The notes under the pieces: generated by a model
Seen by the model: the letters and a program-made list of their open reading frames with translations, nothing else
What the model was told of the DNA's origin: nothing
The model's database searches: none
Shown here: positions 1 to 11,011 of the stretch, piece after piece
Layout of the letters: each line of letters begins with the position of its first letter
Numbering within the stretch: the stretch's first letter is position 1
Source: Rutidosis leptorrhynchoides
Lineage: Eukaryota; Streptophyta; Magnoliopsida; Asterales; Asteraceae
Direction of reading: 5' to 3'
Assembly: GCF_046630445.1 (NCBI RefSeq)
Contig: NC_092333.1
Span: forward strand, 334,625,501 to 334,689,500
Length of the DNA stretch: 64,000 bases
Made by a program: the position numbers and the translations under genes

Positions 1-401
1 GCAAATCTTGTGGTTCAACTTACTATTACTCATTTACTTATTTAAACCTATGATTTCACCAACGTTTTCGTTGACAGATTCTCTATGTTTTTCTCAGGTC
101 CTTGAACTTAAGTGATACATGCTTCCGCACATACTTTTTGATACTTGCATTGGATGTCGAGTATACTTGCATACGTGGAGCGTCTTGTTGGCTATTTTTA
201 AACTATGTCGCGCGTGTTTCATATGAATAATAACTTTTGTTATGTACTTGTCTTGGGAATTACTTTTGTAAACATTGGAACATCCTTTATGAATTGTATG
301 CGACATATTTTCGGTCAAACTTTGTTATAAATACTTATAACCATGTAATGGGACCATACGTAGACGACGCCGTCACTTGACGATTTGTCGGGGTCGCTAC
401 A
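1..401 (+). repeat. Element A 5' LTR, 3' end only
   Basis: Identical to 7219-7619 and ends in CTACA immediately before the PBS. Contains the conserved acceptor-like block (TTCTCAG near 91-97) also seen in the LTRs of the B, C and E elements. Confidence 0.95.
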
Positions 402-403
402 AG

Positions 404-415
404 TGGTATCAGAGC
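404..415 (+). other. Primer binding site, element A
   Basis: TGGTATCAGAGC, two bases after the LTR end. It is the common plant PBS complementary to the 3' end of initiator Met-tRNA, which primes minus-strand DNA synthesis. Confidence 0.93.
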
Positions 416-825
416 TTTGGTTGTAGGGATTTAGAGTTCATTGGTGTCAACCCCGAGTCTTAGGGTACATTGGTGAGTCTAGACTACAACCGGCATATAG
501 ACTTGACATAGGAATTACTTGACAAATTGTGCATTTATACTCTAACTCTTCTACTCATATCTACTCTTATTCTATCTAAATCTTGCGTTATATAATTTAA
601 TTGACACGCCACCTTGACTATATGATGTAATGTCGAATGCACATATGAATTAGGGTAATATAATTCCCGGAAATTATATTACGGTGACTCATATGAACAT
701 ACCGACATTATGACATAAAGAATTTAAGGCGGGTCAAGGATAATTTTCTCTCTATCTTTATCCCATATCACGGTTAGTATTATTTAGAATACTAACCAAC
801 GGTATTATTTTGTTTTGAAGGAACA
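416..825 (+). other. Element A 5' leader
   Basis: Untranslated leader between PBS and gag. It holds two copies of a CATTGGTG motif 29 nt apart (439 and 468), the second followed by AGTCTAGACT; related pairs occur at the same place in the B and E elements. It ends in a T-rich tract and TTTTGAAGGAA just before the gag ATG, resembling a 3' splice site. No F-box or other extra ORF is present, unlike the B family. Confidence 0.7.
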
Positions 826-3800
826 ATGGCTCCTCGTCGTGTACACCGCAATGAAACTCCCGAACAAGCTCTCGAACGGATGATAGCTACCGCCGTAGAT
901 GCGGCCATGGCCGGTCACTCTTCCAACAACAATAACAATAACAACAACCACAACAACAACAACAACAACAATGGGGCCGGTAACTCAAACGAGGGATGCT
1001 CCTACAAAGCTTTCATGGGGTGCAAACCTCACACTTATGATGGAACCGGTGGACCGGTTGTGCTTACTCGTTGGTTTGAACAAACCGAGGCCGTCTTTAG
1101 CATAAGCGGTTGTCGGGATCAAGACAAGGTTAAATACTCCACCCACACGTTCTCCGGTGTTGCTCTCACTTGGTGGAACACCTATGTTCAATCGGTGGGT
1201 ACCGATGAAGCTCATGCCCTCTCTTGGGCCGATTTGAAGGAAAAGATGATTGTCGAATACTTTCCGCGCGAAGAAACCCGAAAGCTCGAGGAAGAACTAA
1301 GGGCTTTGAAAGCGGTCGGAAACGATCTTAAGGCTTATAATCAACGCTTCGCCGAACTATCCTTGATGTGTCCTAATCTTGTTAACCCCGAATCTCAAAG
1401 GATTGAGCTCTACATGCTCGGTCTTCCAAAAAGCATCAAACAAGGGGTGATGTCATCCAAACCCGCTACTCATCAAGCCGCTATGAACATGGCTCGTCAA
1501 TTAATCGAAACGGTTGACGAAATAGTAGTGCCGGCTCCTAAGGCCGAGGACAAGTCGGGTGGCAACAAAAGGAAATGGGAAGCCACTCCATCAACTAACT
1601 ACAACAACAACACCTTCACCAAAAAGCCCTTCAACAACGACGGCAAGAAGGGTTATGTCGGAAACTTACCTTTGTGCAACAAGTGCCACAAACATCATTA
1701 CGGCGAGTGTAACAAGCTAATTTGTCACCGTTGCCAAGGAGTTGGTCATAGGGCCAACAATTGCACAAGCACCGCCCCCGTCGCTCGAAAGGGGCCCAAT
1801 CCTCCAAAAACGGTCACTTGTTACGAATGTGGCCAAACGGGCCATTATAAGAACGAATGTCCGAAAAAGAAAACCAACCCCAACAACCGAGGCCGAGCCT
1901 TTAACATCAACACCGAGGAAGCCCGAGATGACAACGAACTAGTCACGGGTACGTTTCTTCTCAACAACTCTTATGTTACTTGCTTATTCGATTCGGGTGC
2001 CGATAAATGTTTTGTGTCCAAGACTTTAGCTCCTACCCTTTGCACTCCACCACACCCTTTAGATACTACTTATTCCATCGAAGTGGCCGACGGAAAACTC
2101 TTAAGTGCCGACTCATACTACCGGGGGTGTACTTTGAAAATTTTGGGTAAGGAATTTGAAATTGACTTGATACCCATGGAACTAGGAAGCTTTGATATAA
2201 TAATCGGTATGAATTGGTTAGTCAAAACGAAATCTCACATTCTTTGTGATCTTAACGCAATCCGAATTCCTATCGAGAATGGTGAACCTTTGATCGTCTA
2301 TGGCGATAAGAGTTGCACCGGACTCAACCTCGTTTCGAGTATTAAAGTTAGAAAACTACTCCGTAAGGGTTGTTTTGCGATCCTTGCTCACGTTAAGAAA
2401 GTCGAGTCCGATGAGAAGCACATCGATGATGTGCCAATTGTTAGTGACTATTCCGATGTATTTCCCGACGAATTGCCGGGTCTTCCGCCTCATCGACCGG
2501 TTGAATTCCAAATCGATCTTATTCCGGGAGCCGCACCCGTAGCGCGTGCACCATATAGACTCGCTCCATCTGAAATGCAAGAATTGCAAAGTCAAATCCA
2601 AGAACTACTTGATCGTGGTTTCATCCAACCTAGCCATTCACCTTGGGGCGCTCCGATTTTGTTTGTTAAAAAGAAAGACGGATCCCTACGAATGTGCATT
2701 GATTATCGTGAACTAAATAAATTGACGGTTAAGAACCGATATCCTCTTCCTCGCATCGATGACCTCTTTGATCAACTACAAGGGTCTTGTGTATATTCGA
2801 AAATCGATCTCCGCTCGGGTTATCATCAATTGAGGGTTAAGGGGGAAGATGTCTCCAAAACCGCTTTCCGAACTCGTTATGGTAGTTATGAATTCCTTGT
2901 CATGCCATTTGGTCTCACTAACGCACCGGCGGTGTTCATGGATCTTATGAACCGCGTGTGCAAACCGTATCTCGATAAATTCGTAATTGTGTTCATTGAT
3001 GACATATTGATCTATTCTAAAAATGAAGAAGAGCACGAACAACATCTCCGACTTGTGCTTGAACTTTTAAGACAAGAACAACTCTATGCCAAATTCTTCA
3101 AGTGTGAATTTTGGTTAAAGGAAGTTCAATTTCTTGGTCATGTTGTAAGTGACCAAGGTATTAAAGTCGATCCAACGAAAATCGAAGCCATTAGCAAATG
3201 GGAGACTCCTACTACTCCTACTCACATTCGTCAATTTTTGGGTCTCGCCGGGTACTATCGTAGATTCATCGAAAACTTCTCTTTGGTTGCACGTCCTCTA
3301 ACCGCGTTGACTCACAAGGGAAAGAAATTCATTTGGGCGACCGAACATGAATCCGCATTCCAAATCTTGAAAACGAAGCTAACCACCGCTCCTATCTTGT
3401 CACTCCCCGAAGGCAATGATGACTTTGTTGTATATTGTGATGCCTCGAAACATGGTTTTGGGTGTGTATTGATGCAACGAACGAAAGTCATTGCTTATGC
3501 TTCTCGACAACTCAAAATTCATGAACGAAACTATACGACACATGATCTCGAACTCGGAGCCGTTGTCTTTGCACTTAAAATGTGGAGACACTATCTTTAT
3601 GGAACCAAGAGTACTATCTTTACCGACCACAAAAGCCTCCAACACATTTTCGATCAAAAGCAACTAAACATGAGACAACGAAGGTGGATTGAAACCTTAA
3701 ACGATTACGATTGCGAGCTTCGTTACCATCCCGGGAAGGCAAATGTAGTAGCCGATGCTTTAAGTCGAAAAGAAAGAGCGGTGCCTCTTCGTGTCCGAGC

Positions 3801-5304
3801 CTTAAACATCACCATCCACACAAACCTTAATAGCCAAATTCGGGTAGCCCAAGATGAGGCTCTCAAGGATGAAAACCTTTCACACGAGCTCTTGAACATT
3901 CTCGTCTCTCGATTCGAAATTAGGGAGACCGGACTCCGATATTACGCCGGAAGGATTTGGGTGCCTAGTTATGGGGACCTACGAAGCCTTATTTTAGATG
4001 AAGCCCATAAGTCACGATACTCGATTCACCCCGGTGCCAATAAGATGTACCACGACCTTAAACAACTATATTGGTGGCCGAACATCAAAAGGGACGTAGC
4101 TACTTATGTTTCCAAGTGTTTGACATGTTCCAAAGTCAAAGCCGAACACCAAAGACCGTCCGGACTACTTCAACAACCCGAGATCCCGCAATGGAAGTGG
4201 GAAAGGATAACGATGGATTTTATCACCAAGCTACCAAAAACGACGGGCGGTTATGATACCATTTGGGTTATTGTTGACCGTCTCACCAAATCCGCACACT
4301 TCCTTGCCATGAAAGAAACGGACAAAATGGAGAAACTTGCACAACTTTACATTAAGGAGATCGTAGCCCGACACGGTGTACCTTTATCGATTATCTCCGA
4401 CCGAGATGGCCGCTTCGTTTCTAGATTTTGGCGTACATTGCAAGAAGCGTTGGGAACGCGTTTAGACATGAGCACCGCATATCATCCTCAAACCGATGGA
4501 CAAAGCGAACGTACAATTCAAACCTTAGAAGACATGTTACGAGCTTGCGTGGTTGATTTCGGAAAAGCTTGGGACAAGCACTTACCTCTCGCCGAGTTCT
4601 CTTACAACAATAGTTATCACGCGAGTATTAAAGCCGCACCTTTTGAAGCGCTATATGGCCGCAAATGTCGTTCACCTCTTTGTTGGGCCGAGGTAGGCGA
4701 CGTGCAAATCACCGGACCCGAACTCATTCACGAAACCACCGAGAAAATCGTTCAAATCCGAGATAGGCTTAGGACGGCCCGAAGTCGTCAAAAGAGCTAT
4801 ACCGATAAACGACGCAACGATCTTGAATTTCAAGTCGGTGACCGAGTAATGTTAAAAGTCGCGCCTTGGAAAGGTGTAGTCCGTTTTGGGAAACGCGGGA
4901 AGCTAAATCCGCGGTATATTGGTCCTTTCGAAATCTTGGAGCGTATTGGGACCGTTGCTTATCGTTTAGATCTTCCGCCTCAATTGAACTCCGTTCATCC
5001 TACCTTCCATGTATCTAACTTGAAAAAGTGTCTTGCCGAACCCGATATCGTCATCCCTCTCGAAGAACTTACTATTGATGACAAACTTCATTTTGTGGAG
5101 GAACCGGTTGAAATTGTGGACACCTCCGTCAAGACATTGAAACAAAGCCGAATCCCGATTGTCAAGGTTCGTTGGAATGCCAAAAGAGGACCCGAGTTTA
5201 CTTGGGAAAGACAAGATCAAATGCAAAGGAAGTATCCTCATCTATTCGTGAATTCGGAAACGCAAGATCTCGAGGAAGAAACAACGACTACTACGCCTAC
5301 TTAA
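826..5304 (+). CDS. Intact gag-pol polyprotein with chromodomain (element A)
   Basis: One uninterrupted ORF of 1492 residues encodes the full replication machinery. In order: an Asn-rich tract near residues 34-50; a retrotransposon gag domain around 65-220; two CCHC zinc knuckles near 300-345; an aspartic protease with FDSGAD at about 388-393; reverse transcriptase with [12 protein letters not shown] and FIDD (Asp725, Asp726); RNase H with VVYCDAS and FTDHKSLQH; integrase with an N-terminal HHCC zinc finger and a D-D-35-E triad at Asp1131, Asp1192 and Glu1228; a GPF/Y-type segment; and a chromodomain near 1425-1480 containing [16 protein letters not shown]. Chromodomains of this clade are thought to direct integration toward particular chromatin. 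The start is the first ATG after the leader and gives MAPRR, matching MAPTT at the B2 start. No stop or frameshift was seen, so the product could be functional. Gag and pol are in one frame with no shift site needed. Confidence 0.96.
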   Translation: MAPRRVHRNETPEQALERMIATAVDAAMAGHSSNNNNNNNNHNNNNNNNGAGNSNEGCSYKAFMGCKPHTYDGTGGPVVLTRWFEQTEAVFSISGCRDQDKVKYSTHTFSGVALTWWNTYVQSVGTDEAHALSWADLKEKMIVEYFPREETRKLEEELRALKAVGNDLKAYNQRFAELSLMCPNLVNPESQRIELYMLGLPKSIKQGVMSSKPATHQAAMNMARQLIETVDEIVVPAPKAEDKSGGNKRKWEATPSTNYNNNTFTKKPFNNDGKKGYVGNLPLCNKCHKHHYGECNKLICHRCQGVGHRANNCTSTAPVARKGPNPPKTVTCYECGQTGHYKNECPKKKTNPNNRGRAFNINTEEARDDNELVTGTFLLNNSYVTCLFDSGADKCFVSKTLAPTLCTPPHPLDTTYSIEVADGKLLSADSYYRGCTLKILGKEFEIDLIPMELGSFDIIIGMNWLVKTKSHILCDLNAIRIPIENGEPLIVYGDKSCTGLNLVSSIKVRKLLRKGCFAILAHVKKVESDEKHIDDVPIVSDYSDVFPDELPGLPPHRPVEFQIDLIPGAAPVARAPYRLAPSEMQELQSQIQELLDRGFIQPSHSPWGAPILFVKKKDGSLRMCIDYRELNKLTVKNRYPLPRIDDLFDQLQGSCVYSKIDLRSGYHQLRVKGEDVSKTAFRTRYGSYEFLVMPFGLTNAPAVFMDLMNRVCKPYLDKFVIVFIDDILIYSKNEEEHEQHLRLVLELLRQEQLYAKFFKCEFWLKEVQFLGHVVSDQGIKVDPTKIEAISKWETPTTPTHIRQFLGLAGYYRRFIENFSLVARPLTALTHKGKKFIWATEHESAFQILKTKLTTAPILSLPEGNDDFVVYCDASKHGFGCVLMQRTKVIAYASRQLKIHERNYTTHDLELGAVVFALKMWRHYLYGTKSTIFTDHKSLQHIFDQKQLNMRQRRWIETLNDYDCELRYHPGKANVVADALSRKERAVPLRVRALNITIHTNLNSQIRVAQDEALKDENLSHELLNILVSRFEIRETGLRYYAGRIWVPSYGDLRSLILDEAHKSRYSIHPGANKMYHDLKQLYWWPNIKRDVATYVSKCLTCSKVKAEHQRPSGLLQQPEIPQWKWERITMDFITKLPKTTGGYDTIWVIVDRLTKSAHFLAMKETDKMEKLAQLYIKEIVARHGVPLSIISDRDGRFVSRFWRTLQEALGTRLDMSTAYHPQTDGQSERTIQTLEDMLRACVVDFGKAWDKHLPLAEFSYNNSYHASIKAAPFEALYGRKCRSPLCWAEVGDVQITGPELIHETTEKIVQIRDRLRTARSRQKSYTDKRRNDLEFQVGDRVMLKVAPWKGVVRFGKRGKLNPRYIGPFEILERIGTVAYRLDLPPQLNSVHPTFHVSNLKKCLAEPDIVIPLEELTIDDKLHFVEEPVEIVDTSVKTLKQSRIPIVKVRWNAKRGPEFTWERQDQMQRKYPHLFVNSETQDLEEETTTTTPT

Positions 5305-5339
5305 ATTTCGGGACGAAATTTCTTTTAAGGTGTAGGTAA
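5303..5339 (+). other. Post-pol hairpin and PPT (element A)
   Basis: AAATTTCGGGACGAAATTT (5303-5321) is an 8-bp inverted repeat with a 3-nt loop that overlaps the pol stop codon. A purine-rich CTTTTAAGGTGTAGGTAA follows up to the LTR and should contain the plus-strand primer. The same hairpin recurs in B1, B2, C and E. Confidence 0.75.
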
Positions 5340-7619
5340 TGTAACATCCCGCCTTTTTCCATTTACTTTTCCGTTTAACTATTTAAGTTCGGTTATATGT
5401 TTATAACACATCTCGTTAATACGCGTTTGAATTATCTCGTTTAGGTAATTCCCGTGCCCGTTTCCTAAGTTGAGGGACTAACGTTGCCAAATGGAGAAAG
5501 AGATGACTAGGTCAACTAGTCAACTCTTTCCTCTCCATTCATTTTATCACCTCCCAAATAATACTTCACCTTTTTCTCTCAAAACCCTCAAACCTTCAAT
5601 CATCATCCAAATTCGTTCAAGAAGGATTCGATCAAAACAAATTGCATATTTGAACTCCTCGTGATCTCCTCTTCGTTTCCATACCGATTTCATCAATTTT
5701 GGGTAACTTTCTAAAATCACTAATTCTTGTGTTCTTGAGATTTTTAAGTTATAAGGTTGTTAACTAGTGTCTATGGCTCGAGTCTAGTTTGTTTATGTGA
5801 TTTGTATGCTCGTTTTTGATATTTTGATGTAACTAGTTCATATTGAAAGAATACTTGCTTAATCTTGAGTTTTAGGTGTTCATATGTTGTTGAATGATGA
5901 AAGTTCATGTTTTAATTGTGTTCCTAACATCACTAGCTTCAAATTGGTATGTAGGTTGACATGGATTAGTTTCATATGCAAGATTGTTGAATTTGTGATT
6001 TTGGATTAGGGTTTGATGAGCTTTACATGAACTTTTGATGCGTCAAATGCTATGAGATATTGTTGTTAAGTGTTTTGTTGCAATGTGTGTTTGATTACCT
6101 TCGAAACGGCATAACATACATGTAAATTGGTTGCCCGAATCATGAAATGCGTTTTTGGAACTTAAACTTTGATTATGAATGTTTAATTACGGTTTTTGGT
6201 TGTTGTAAGTGGAAGTTTGATTGATGAAATGTGCTTAGTTGTATTCCTCGTCAAATTACCTTTCCAACGATATATAATAGGCATTATAAGTGTTTGCGGG
6301 TCAAGAGTTGGGTTGGAAAAGGTTTTGGCTCGTGCATACTTGGGAAAAACAGAAACAGACCTGCACAGATGGTGGCGCGGCGCGCCCCTACCCCGCGCGG
6401 CGCGCCAAATGGCCTGGCCAGAATTCTGTCCAACTTGGTCAATTTTTGAATAATGTTTGCTATGCTACGCACCTCCGATTCACATGTAACTTGTCCTAAC
6501 ATGCTCATACATGATTAAGAACCTCAGAAAAATAGTTCGGGACACGACCCGAACGTGTTGACTTTTTCGTTGACTTTGACCGACCAAGTTTGACTTTTTG
6601 TCAAACTTAATCAATTAATTATGCAATCTTTCTAACATGCTTTTATACTTGTGTCTTGCATAAAACTTGATGATTTGATTCACATGCTATATTAATCGAG
6701 TCGTATTGAGCCATAGGACTAATTGAACATCTTTGACCCTTCGTGACTATCGTTATTGATACAACCTATTTGTTTAGGTCAAGACTAGCATTGTTCTTTG
6801 CACACGTTACTTGTCGAAGTACTTTTTGGTTCGTGCATACAAGGTGAGATCATAGTCCCACTTTTACTCTTTTAAACTTACTTTTGGGATGAGAAAACAT
6901 AAACGATTCTTTTGAACTAAGTGAACACAAGAACGGGAAAACAAACATTCTACATACGAGTTTAGAACGAAAATCCTCAATCCGATTATCATTAGTTACA
7001 TCAGATGGTGTAAGCGAGAACTTATGTTATATGGCCATATGGGTTTGACAAACCCTCATTCAAACGGTTCGCTACCGTTTACGAATGAAATATATTTTCG
7101 GGAACAGTGTTGTTCTAGCACTAATTGATGGGGTATTCAACGGACGGAACGTTAAGCTTTGATAATTGGGTGCTCGTGAATATTAACTTTTAGAATGTAC
7201 TATGGCTTTATCGATGTTGCAAATCTTGTGGTTCAACTTACTATTACTCATTTACTTATTTAAACCTATGATTTCACCAACGTTTTCGTTGACAGATTCT
7301 CTATGTTTTTCTCAGGTCCTTGAACTTAAGTGATACATGCTTCCGCACATACTTTTTGATACTTGCATTGGATGTCGAGTATACTTGCATACGTGGAGCG
7401 TCTTGTTGGCTATTTTTAAACTATGTCGCGCGTGTTTCATATGAATAATAACTTTTGTTATGTACTTGTCTTGGGAATTACTTTTGTAAACATTGGAACA
7501 TCCTTTATGAATTGTATGCGACATATTTTCGGTCAAACTTTGTTATAAATACTTATAACCATGTAATGGGACCATACGTAGACGACGCCGTCACTTGACG
7601 ATTTGTCGGGGTCGCTACA
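5340..7619 (+). repeat. Element A 3' LTR (2280 bp)
   Basis: Begins TGTAACATCCC and ends GTCGCTACA. A CT-rich stretch around 5520-5600 followed by GTAACTTTC near 5702 looks like a transcription start region with a splice donor. A GC-rich block at 6374-6406 carries two copies of GCGCGGCGCGCC. The block TTTTTCTCAG near 7306-7315 is acceptor-like. I see no convincing ORF; the short antisense frame near 7312-7536 is not supported as a gene. Confidence 0.95.
6374..6406 (+). repeat. GC-rich direct/palindromic repeat in element A LTR
   Basis: GGCGCGGCGCGCC at 6374-6386 and CCGCGCGGCGCGCC at 6393-6406, separated by CCTACC. Each copy contains a self-complementary GGCGCGCC. This is an isolated CpG-dense island in AT-rich surroundings. 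Confidence 0.85.
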
Positions 7620-7710
7620 GGAACTAATTCCACAAGAAATCGTGTAGGATGCTTCTACAAAGAATTCACTACCGGTAAACTTATGGAATTCGTTGAACCG
7701 AAGGACCAAT
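7620..7710 (+). pseudogene. gag fragment of element C, left part
   Basis: The 91 bp align to B2 gag at about 21355-21446 (for example AAATCGTGTAGGATGC and GAACCGAAGGACC). The sequence continues at 33998 after the B1 insertion. Its upstream part was displaced by element A and lies outside the window. Confidence 0.88.
7706..7710 (+). repeat. Target site duplication of B1 (left copy)
   Basis: CCAAT directly before the B1 LTR; repeated at 33993-33997 directly after it. Confidence 0.92.
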
Positions 7711-10700
7711 TGAAATGTCCCGTTCTTATTAATTAAAAACGTTCCATATTAATTGATTTCGTTGCGAGGTTTTGACCTCTATATGAGACGTTTTTCAAAG
7801 ACTGCATTCATTTTTAAAACAAACCATAACCTTTATTTCATAAATAAAGGTTTAAAAAGCTTTACGTAGATTATCAAATAATGATAATCTAAAATATCCT
7901 GTTTACATACGACCATTACATAATGGTTTACAATACAAATATGTTACATCGAAATCAGTTTCTTGAATGCAGTTTTTACACAATATCATACAAACATGGG
8001 CTCCAAATCTTGTCCTTATTTTAGTATGCAACAGCGGAAGCTCTTAGTATTCACCTGAGAATAAACATGCTTTAAACGTCAACAAAAATGTTGGTGAGTT
8101 ATAGGTTTAACCTATATATATCAAATCGTAACAATAGACCACAAGATTTCATATTTCAATACACATCCCATACATAGAGATAAAAATCATTCATATGGTG
8201 AACACCTGGTAACCGACATTAACAAGATGCATATATAAGAATATCCCCATCATTCCGAGACACCCTTCGGATATGATATAAATTTCGAAGTACTAAAGCA
8301 TCCGGTACTTTGGATGGGGTTCGTTAGGCCCAATAGATCTATCTTTAGGATTCGCGTCAATTAGGGTGTATGTTCCCTAATTCTTAGATTACCAGACTTA
8401 ATAAAAAGGGGCATATTCGATTTCGATAATTCAACCATAGAATGTAGTTTCACGTACTTGTGTCTATTTTGTAAATCATTTATAAAACCTGCATGTATTC
8501 TCATCCCAAAAATATTAGATTTTAAAAGTGGGACTATAACTCACTTTCATAGATTTTTACTTCGTCGGGAAGTAAGACTTGGCCACTGGTTGATTCATGA
8601 ACCTATAACAATATATACATATATATCAAAGTATGTTCAAAATATATTTACAACACTATTAATATATTTTGATGTTTTAAGTTTATTAAGTCAGCTGTCC
8701 TCGTTAGTAACCTAAAACTAGTTGTCCACAGTTAGATGTACAGAAATAAATCGATAAATATTATCTTGAATTAATCTACGACCCAGTGTATACGTATCTC
8801 AGAATTGATCATAACTCAAACTAGATATATTTTGGAATCAACCTCAACCCTGTATAGCTAACTCCAACATTCACATATAGAGTGTCTATGGTTGTTCCGA
8901 AATATATATAGATGTGTCGACATGATAGGTCAAAACATTGTATACGTGTCTATAGTATCTCAAGATTACATAATATACAATACAAGTTGATTAAGTTATG
9001 GTTGGAATAGATTTGTTACCAATTTTCACGTAGCTAAAATGAGAAAAATTATCCAATCTTGTTTTACCCATAACTTCTTCATTTTAAATCCGTTTTGAGT
9101 GAATCAAATTGCTATGGTTTCATATTGAACTCTATTTTATGAATCTAAACAGAAAAGTATAGGTTTATAGTGGGAAAAATAAGTTACAAGTCATTTTTGT
9201 AAAGGTAGTCATTTCTATCGAAAGAACGACGTCTAGATGACCATTTTAGAAAACATACTTCCACTTTGAGTTTAACCATAATTTTTGGATATAATTTCAT
9301 ATTCATAACAAAAATCATTTTCCCAGAATAACAACTTTTAAATCAAAGTTTATCATAGTTTTTAATTAACTAACCCAAAACAGCCCGCGGTGTTACTACG
9401 ACGGCGTAAATCCGATTTTACGGTGTTTTTCGTGTTTCCAGGTTTTAAATCATTAAGTTAGCATATCATATAGATATAGAACATGTGTTTAGCTGATTTT
9501 AAAAGTCAAGTTAGAAGGATTAACTTTTATTTGCGAACAAGTTTAGAATTAACTAAACTATGTTCTAGTGATTACAAGTTTAAACCTTCGAATAAGATAG
9601 CTTTATATGTATAAATCGAATGATGTTATGAACATCATTACTACCTCAAGTTCCTTGGATAAACCTACTGGAAATGAGAAAAATAGATCTAGATTCAAAG
9701 GATCCTTGGATGGCTTGAAAGTTCTTGAAGCAGAATCATGACACGAAAACAATTTCAAGTAAGATTTCCACTCGAAATAAGATTGTTATAGTTATAGAAA
9801 TTGAATTAAAGTTTGAATATTATTATTACCTTGTATTAGAAAGATAACCTACTGTAAGTAACAAAGGTTTCTTTATCTTGGATGATTACTTGGAATGGAT
9901 TTAGAAAACTTGGAAGTAAACTTGCAATCTTGGAAGTATTCTTGATTTTATGAAACTAGAACTTTTGGAATTTATGAAGAACACTTAGAACTTGAAGATA
10001 GAACTTGAGAGAGATCAATTAGATGAAGAAAATTGAAGAATGAAAGTGTTTGTAGGTGTTTTTGGTCGTTGGTGTATGGATTATATATAAAGGATATGTA
10101 ATTTTGTTTTCATGTAAATAAGTCATGAATGATTACTCATATTTTTGTAATTTTATGAGATATTTCATGCTAGTTGCCAAATGATGGTTCCCACATGTGT
10201 TAGGTGACTCACATGGGCTGCTAAGATCTGATCATTGGAGTGTATATACCAATAGTACATACATCTAAAAGCTGTGTATTGTACGAGTACGAATACGGGT
10301 GCATACGAGTAGAATTGTTGATGAAACTGAACGAGGATGTAATTGTAAGCATTTTTGTTAAGTAGAAGTATTTTGATAAGTGTATTGAAGTCTTTCAAAA
10401 GTGTATGAATACATATTAAAACACTACATGTATATACATTTTAACTGAGTCGTTAAGTCATCGTTAGTCGTTACATGTAAATGTTGTTTTGAAACCTTTA
10501 GGTTAACGATCTTGTTAAATGTTGTTAACCCAATGTTTATAATATCAAATGAGATTTTAAATTATTATATTATCATGATATTATGATGTACGAATATCTC
10601 TTAATATGATATATATATACATTAAATGTCGTTACAACGATAATCGTTACATATATGTCTCGTTTCAAAATCATTAAGTTAGTAGTCTTGTTTTTACATA

Positions 10701-10976
10701 TGTAGTTCATTATTAATATACTTAATGATATGTTTACTTATCATAATATCATGTTAACTATATATATAACCATATATATGTCATCGTATAGTTTTTACAA
10801 CTTTTAACGTTCGTGAATCACCGGTCAACTTGGGTGGTCAATTGTCTATATGAAACCTATTTCAATTAATCAAGTCTTAACAAGTTTGATTGCTTAATAT
10901 GTTGGAAACACTTAATCATGTAAATGAAAATTTCATTTAATATATATATAAACATGGAAAAGTTTGGGTCACTACA
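7711..10976 (-). repeat. B1 3' LTR (3266 bp)
   Basis: Starts TGAAATGTCCC and ends GTCACTACA in plus-strand reading, the reverse complement of the B2 LTR ends. It contains a 77-codon frame (10165-10398, minus) shared by the B copies and the conserved block at 8323-8364. A TATA-like TTATATATAAAGG lies near 10081-10093 (minus-strand TTTATATATAA). Confidence 0.95.
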
Positions 10977-11011
10977 GTACCTACCCGTTAAATAAATTTC
11001 GTCCCGAAATT
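10977..11011 (-). other. B1 PPT and post-pol hairpin
   Basis: In sense reading: pol stop, the AAATTTCGGGACGAAATTT hairpin, then TTTAACGGGTAGGTAC up to the LTR. It is the equivalent of 25820-25856 in B2. Confidence 0.8.

Larger units (their letters stand above)
1..7619 (+). mobile_element. Element A: Tekay/Del-like Ty3/gypsy chromovirus, 5' truncated by window edge
   Basis: An LTR retrotransposon in the order partial 5' LTR, PBS, leader, single gag-pol ORF, post-pol hairpin, PPT, full 3' LTR. The 401 bp of 5' LTR visible match the last 401 bp of the 3' LTR without a difference that I could find. The full element would be about 9.5 kb, starting roughly 1.9 kb before the window. The C-terminal chromodomain after integrase and the long LTRs suggest the Tekay/Del lineage. 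The right flank (7620 onward) is gag sequence of element C, so A is inserted in C. The expected 5-bp TSD is GGAAC (7620-7624), whose partner lies outside the window. The intact coding region and identical visible LTR ends point to a recent insertion. Confidence 0.93.

Noticed and set aside
94-318. 74-codon minus-strand frame in the A LTRs (also 7312-7536)
   Set aside because: Identical because the LTRs are identical; no motif, no homologue in B, C or E LTRs.
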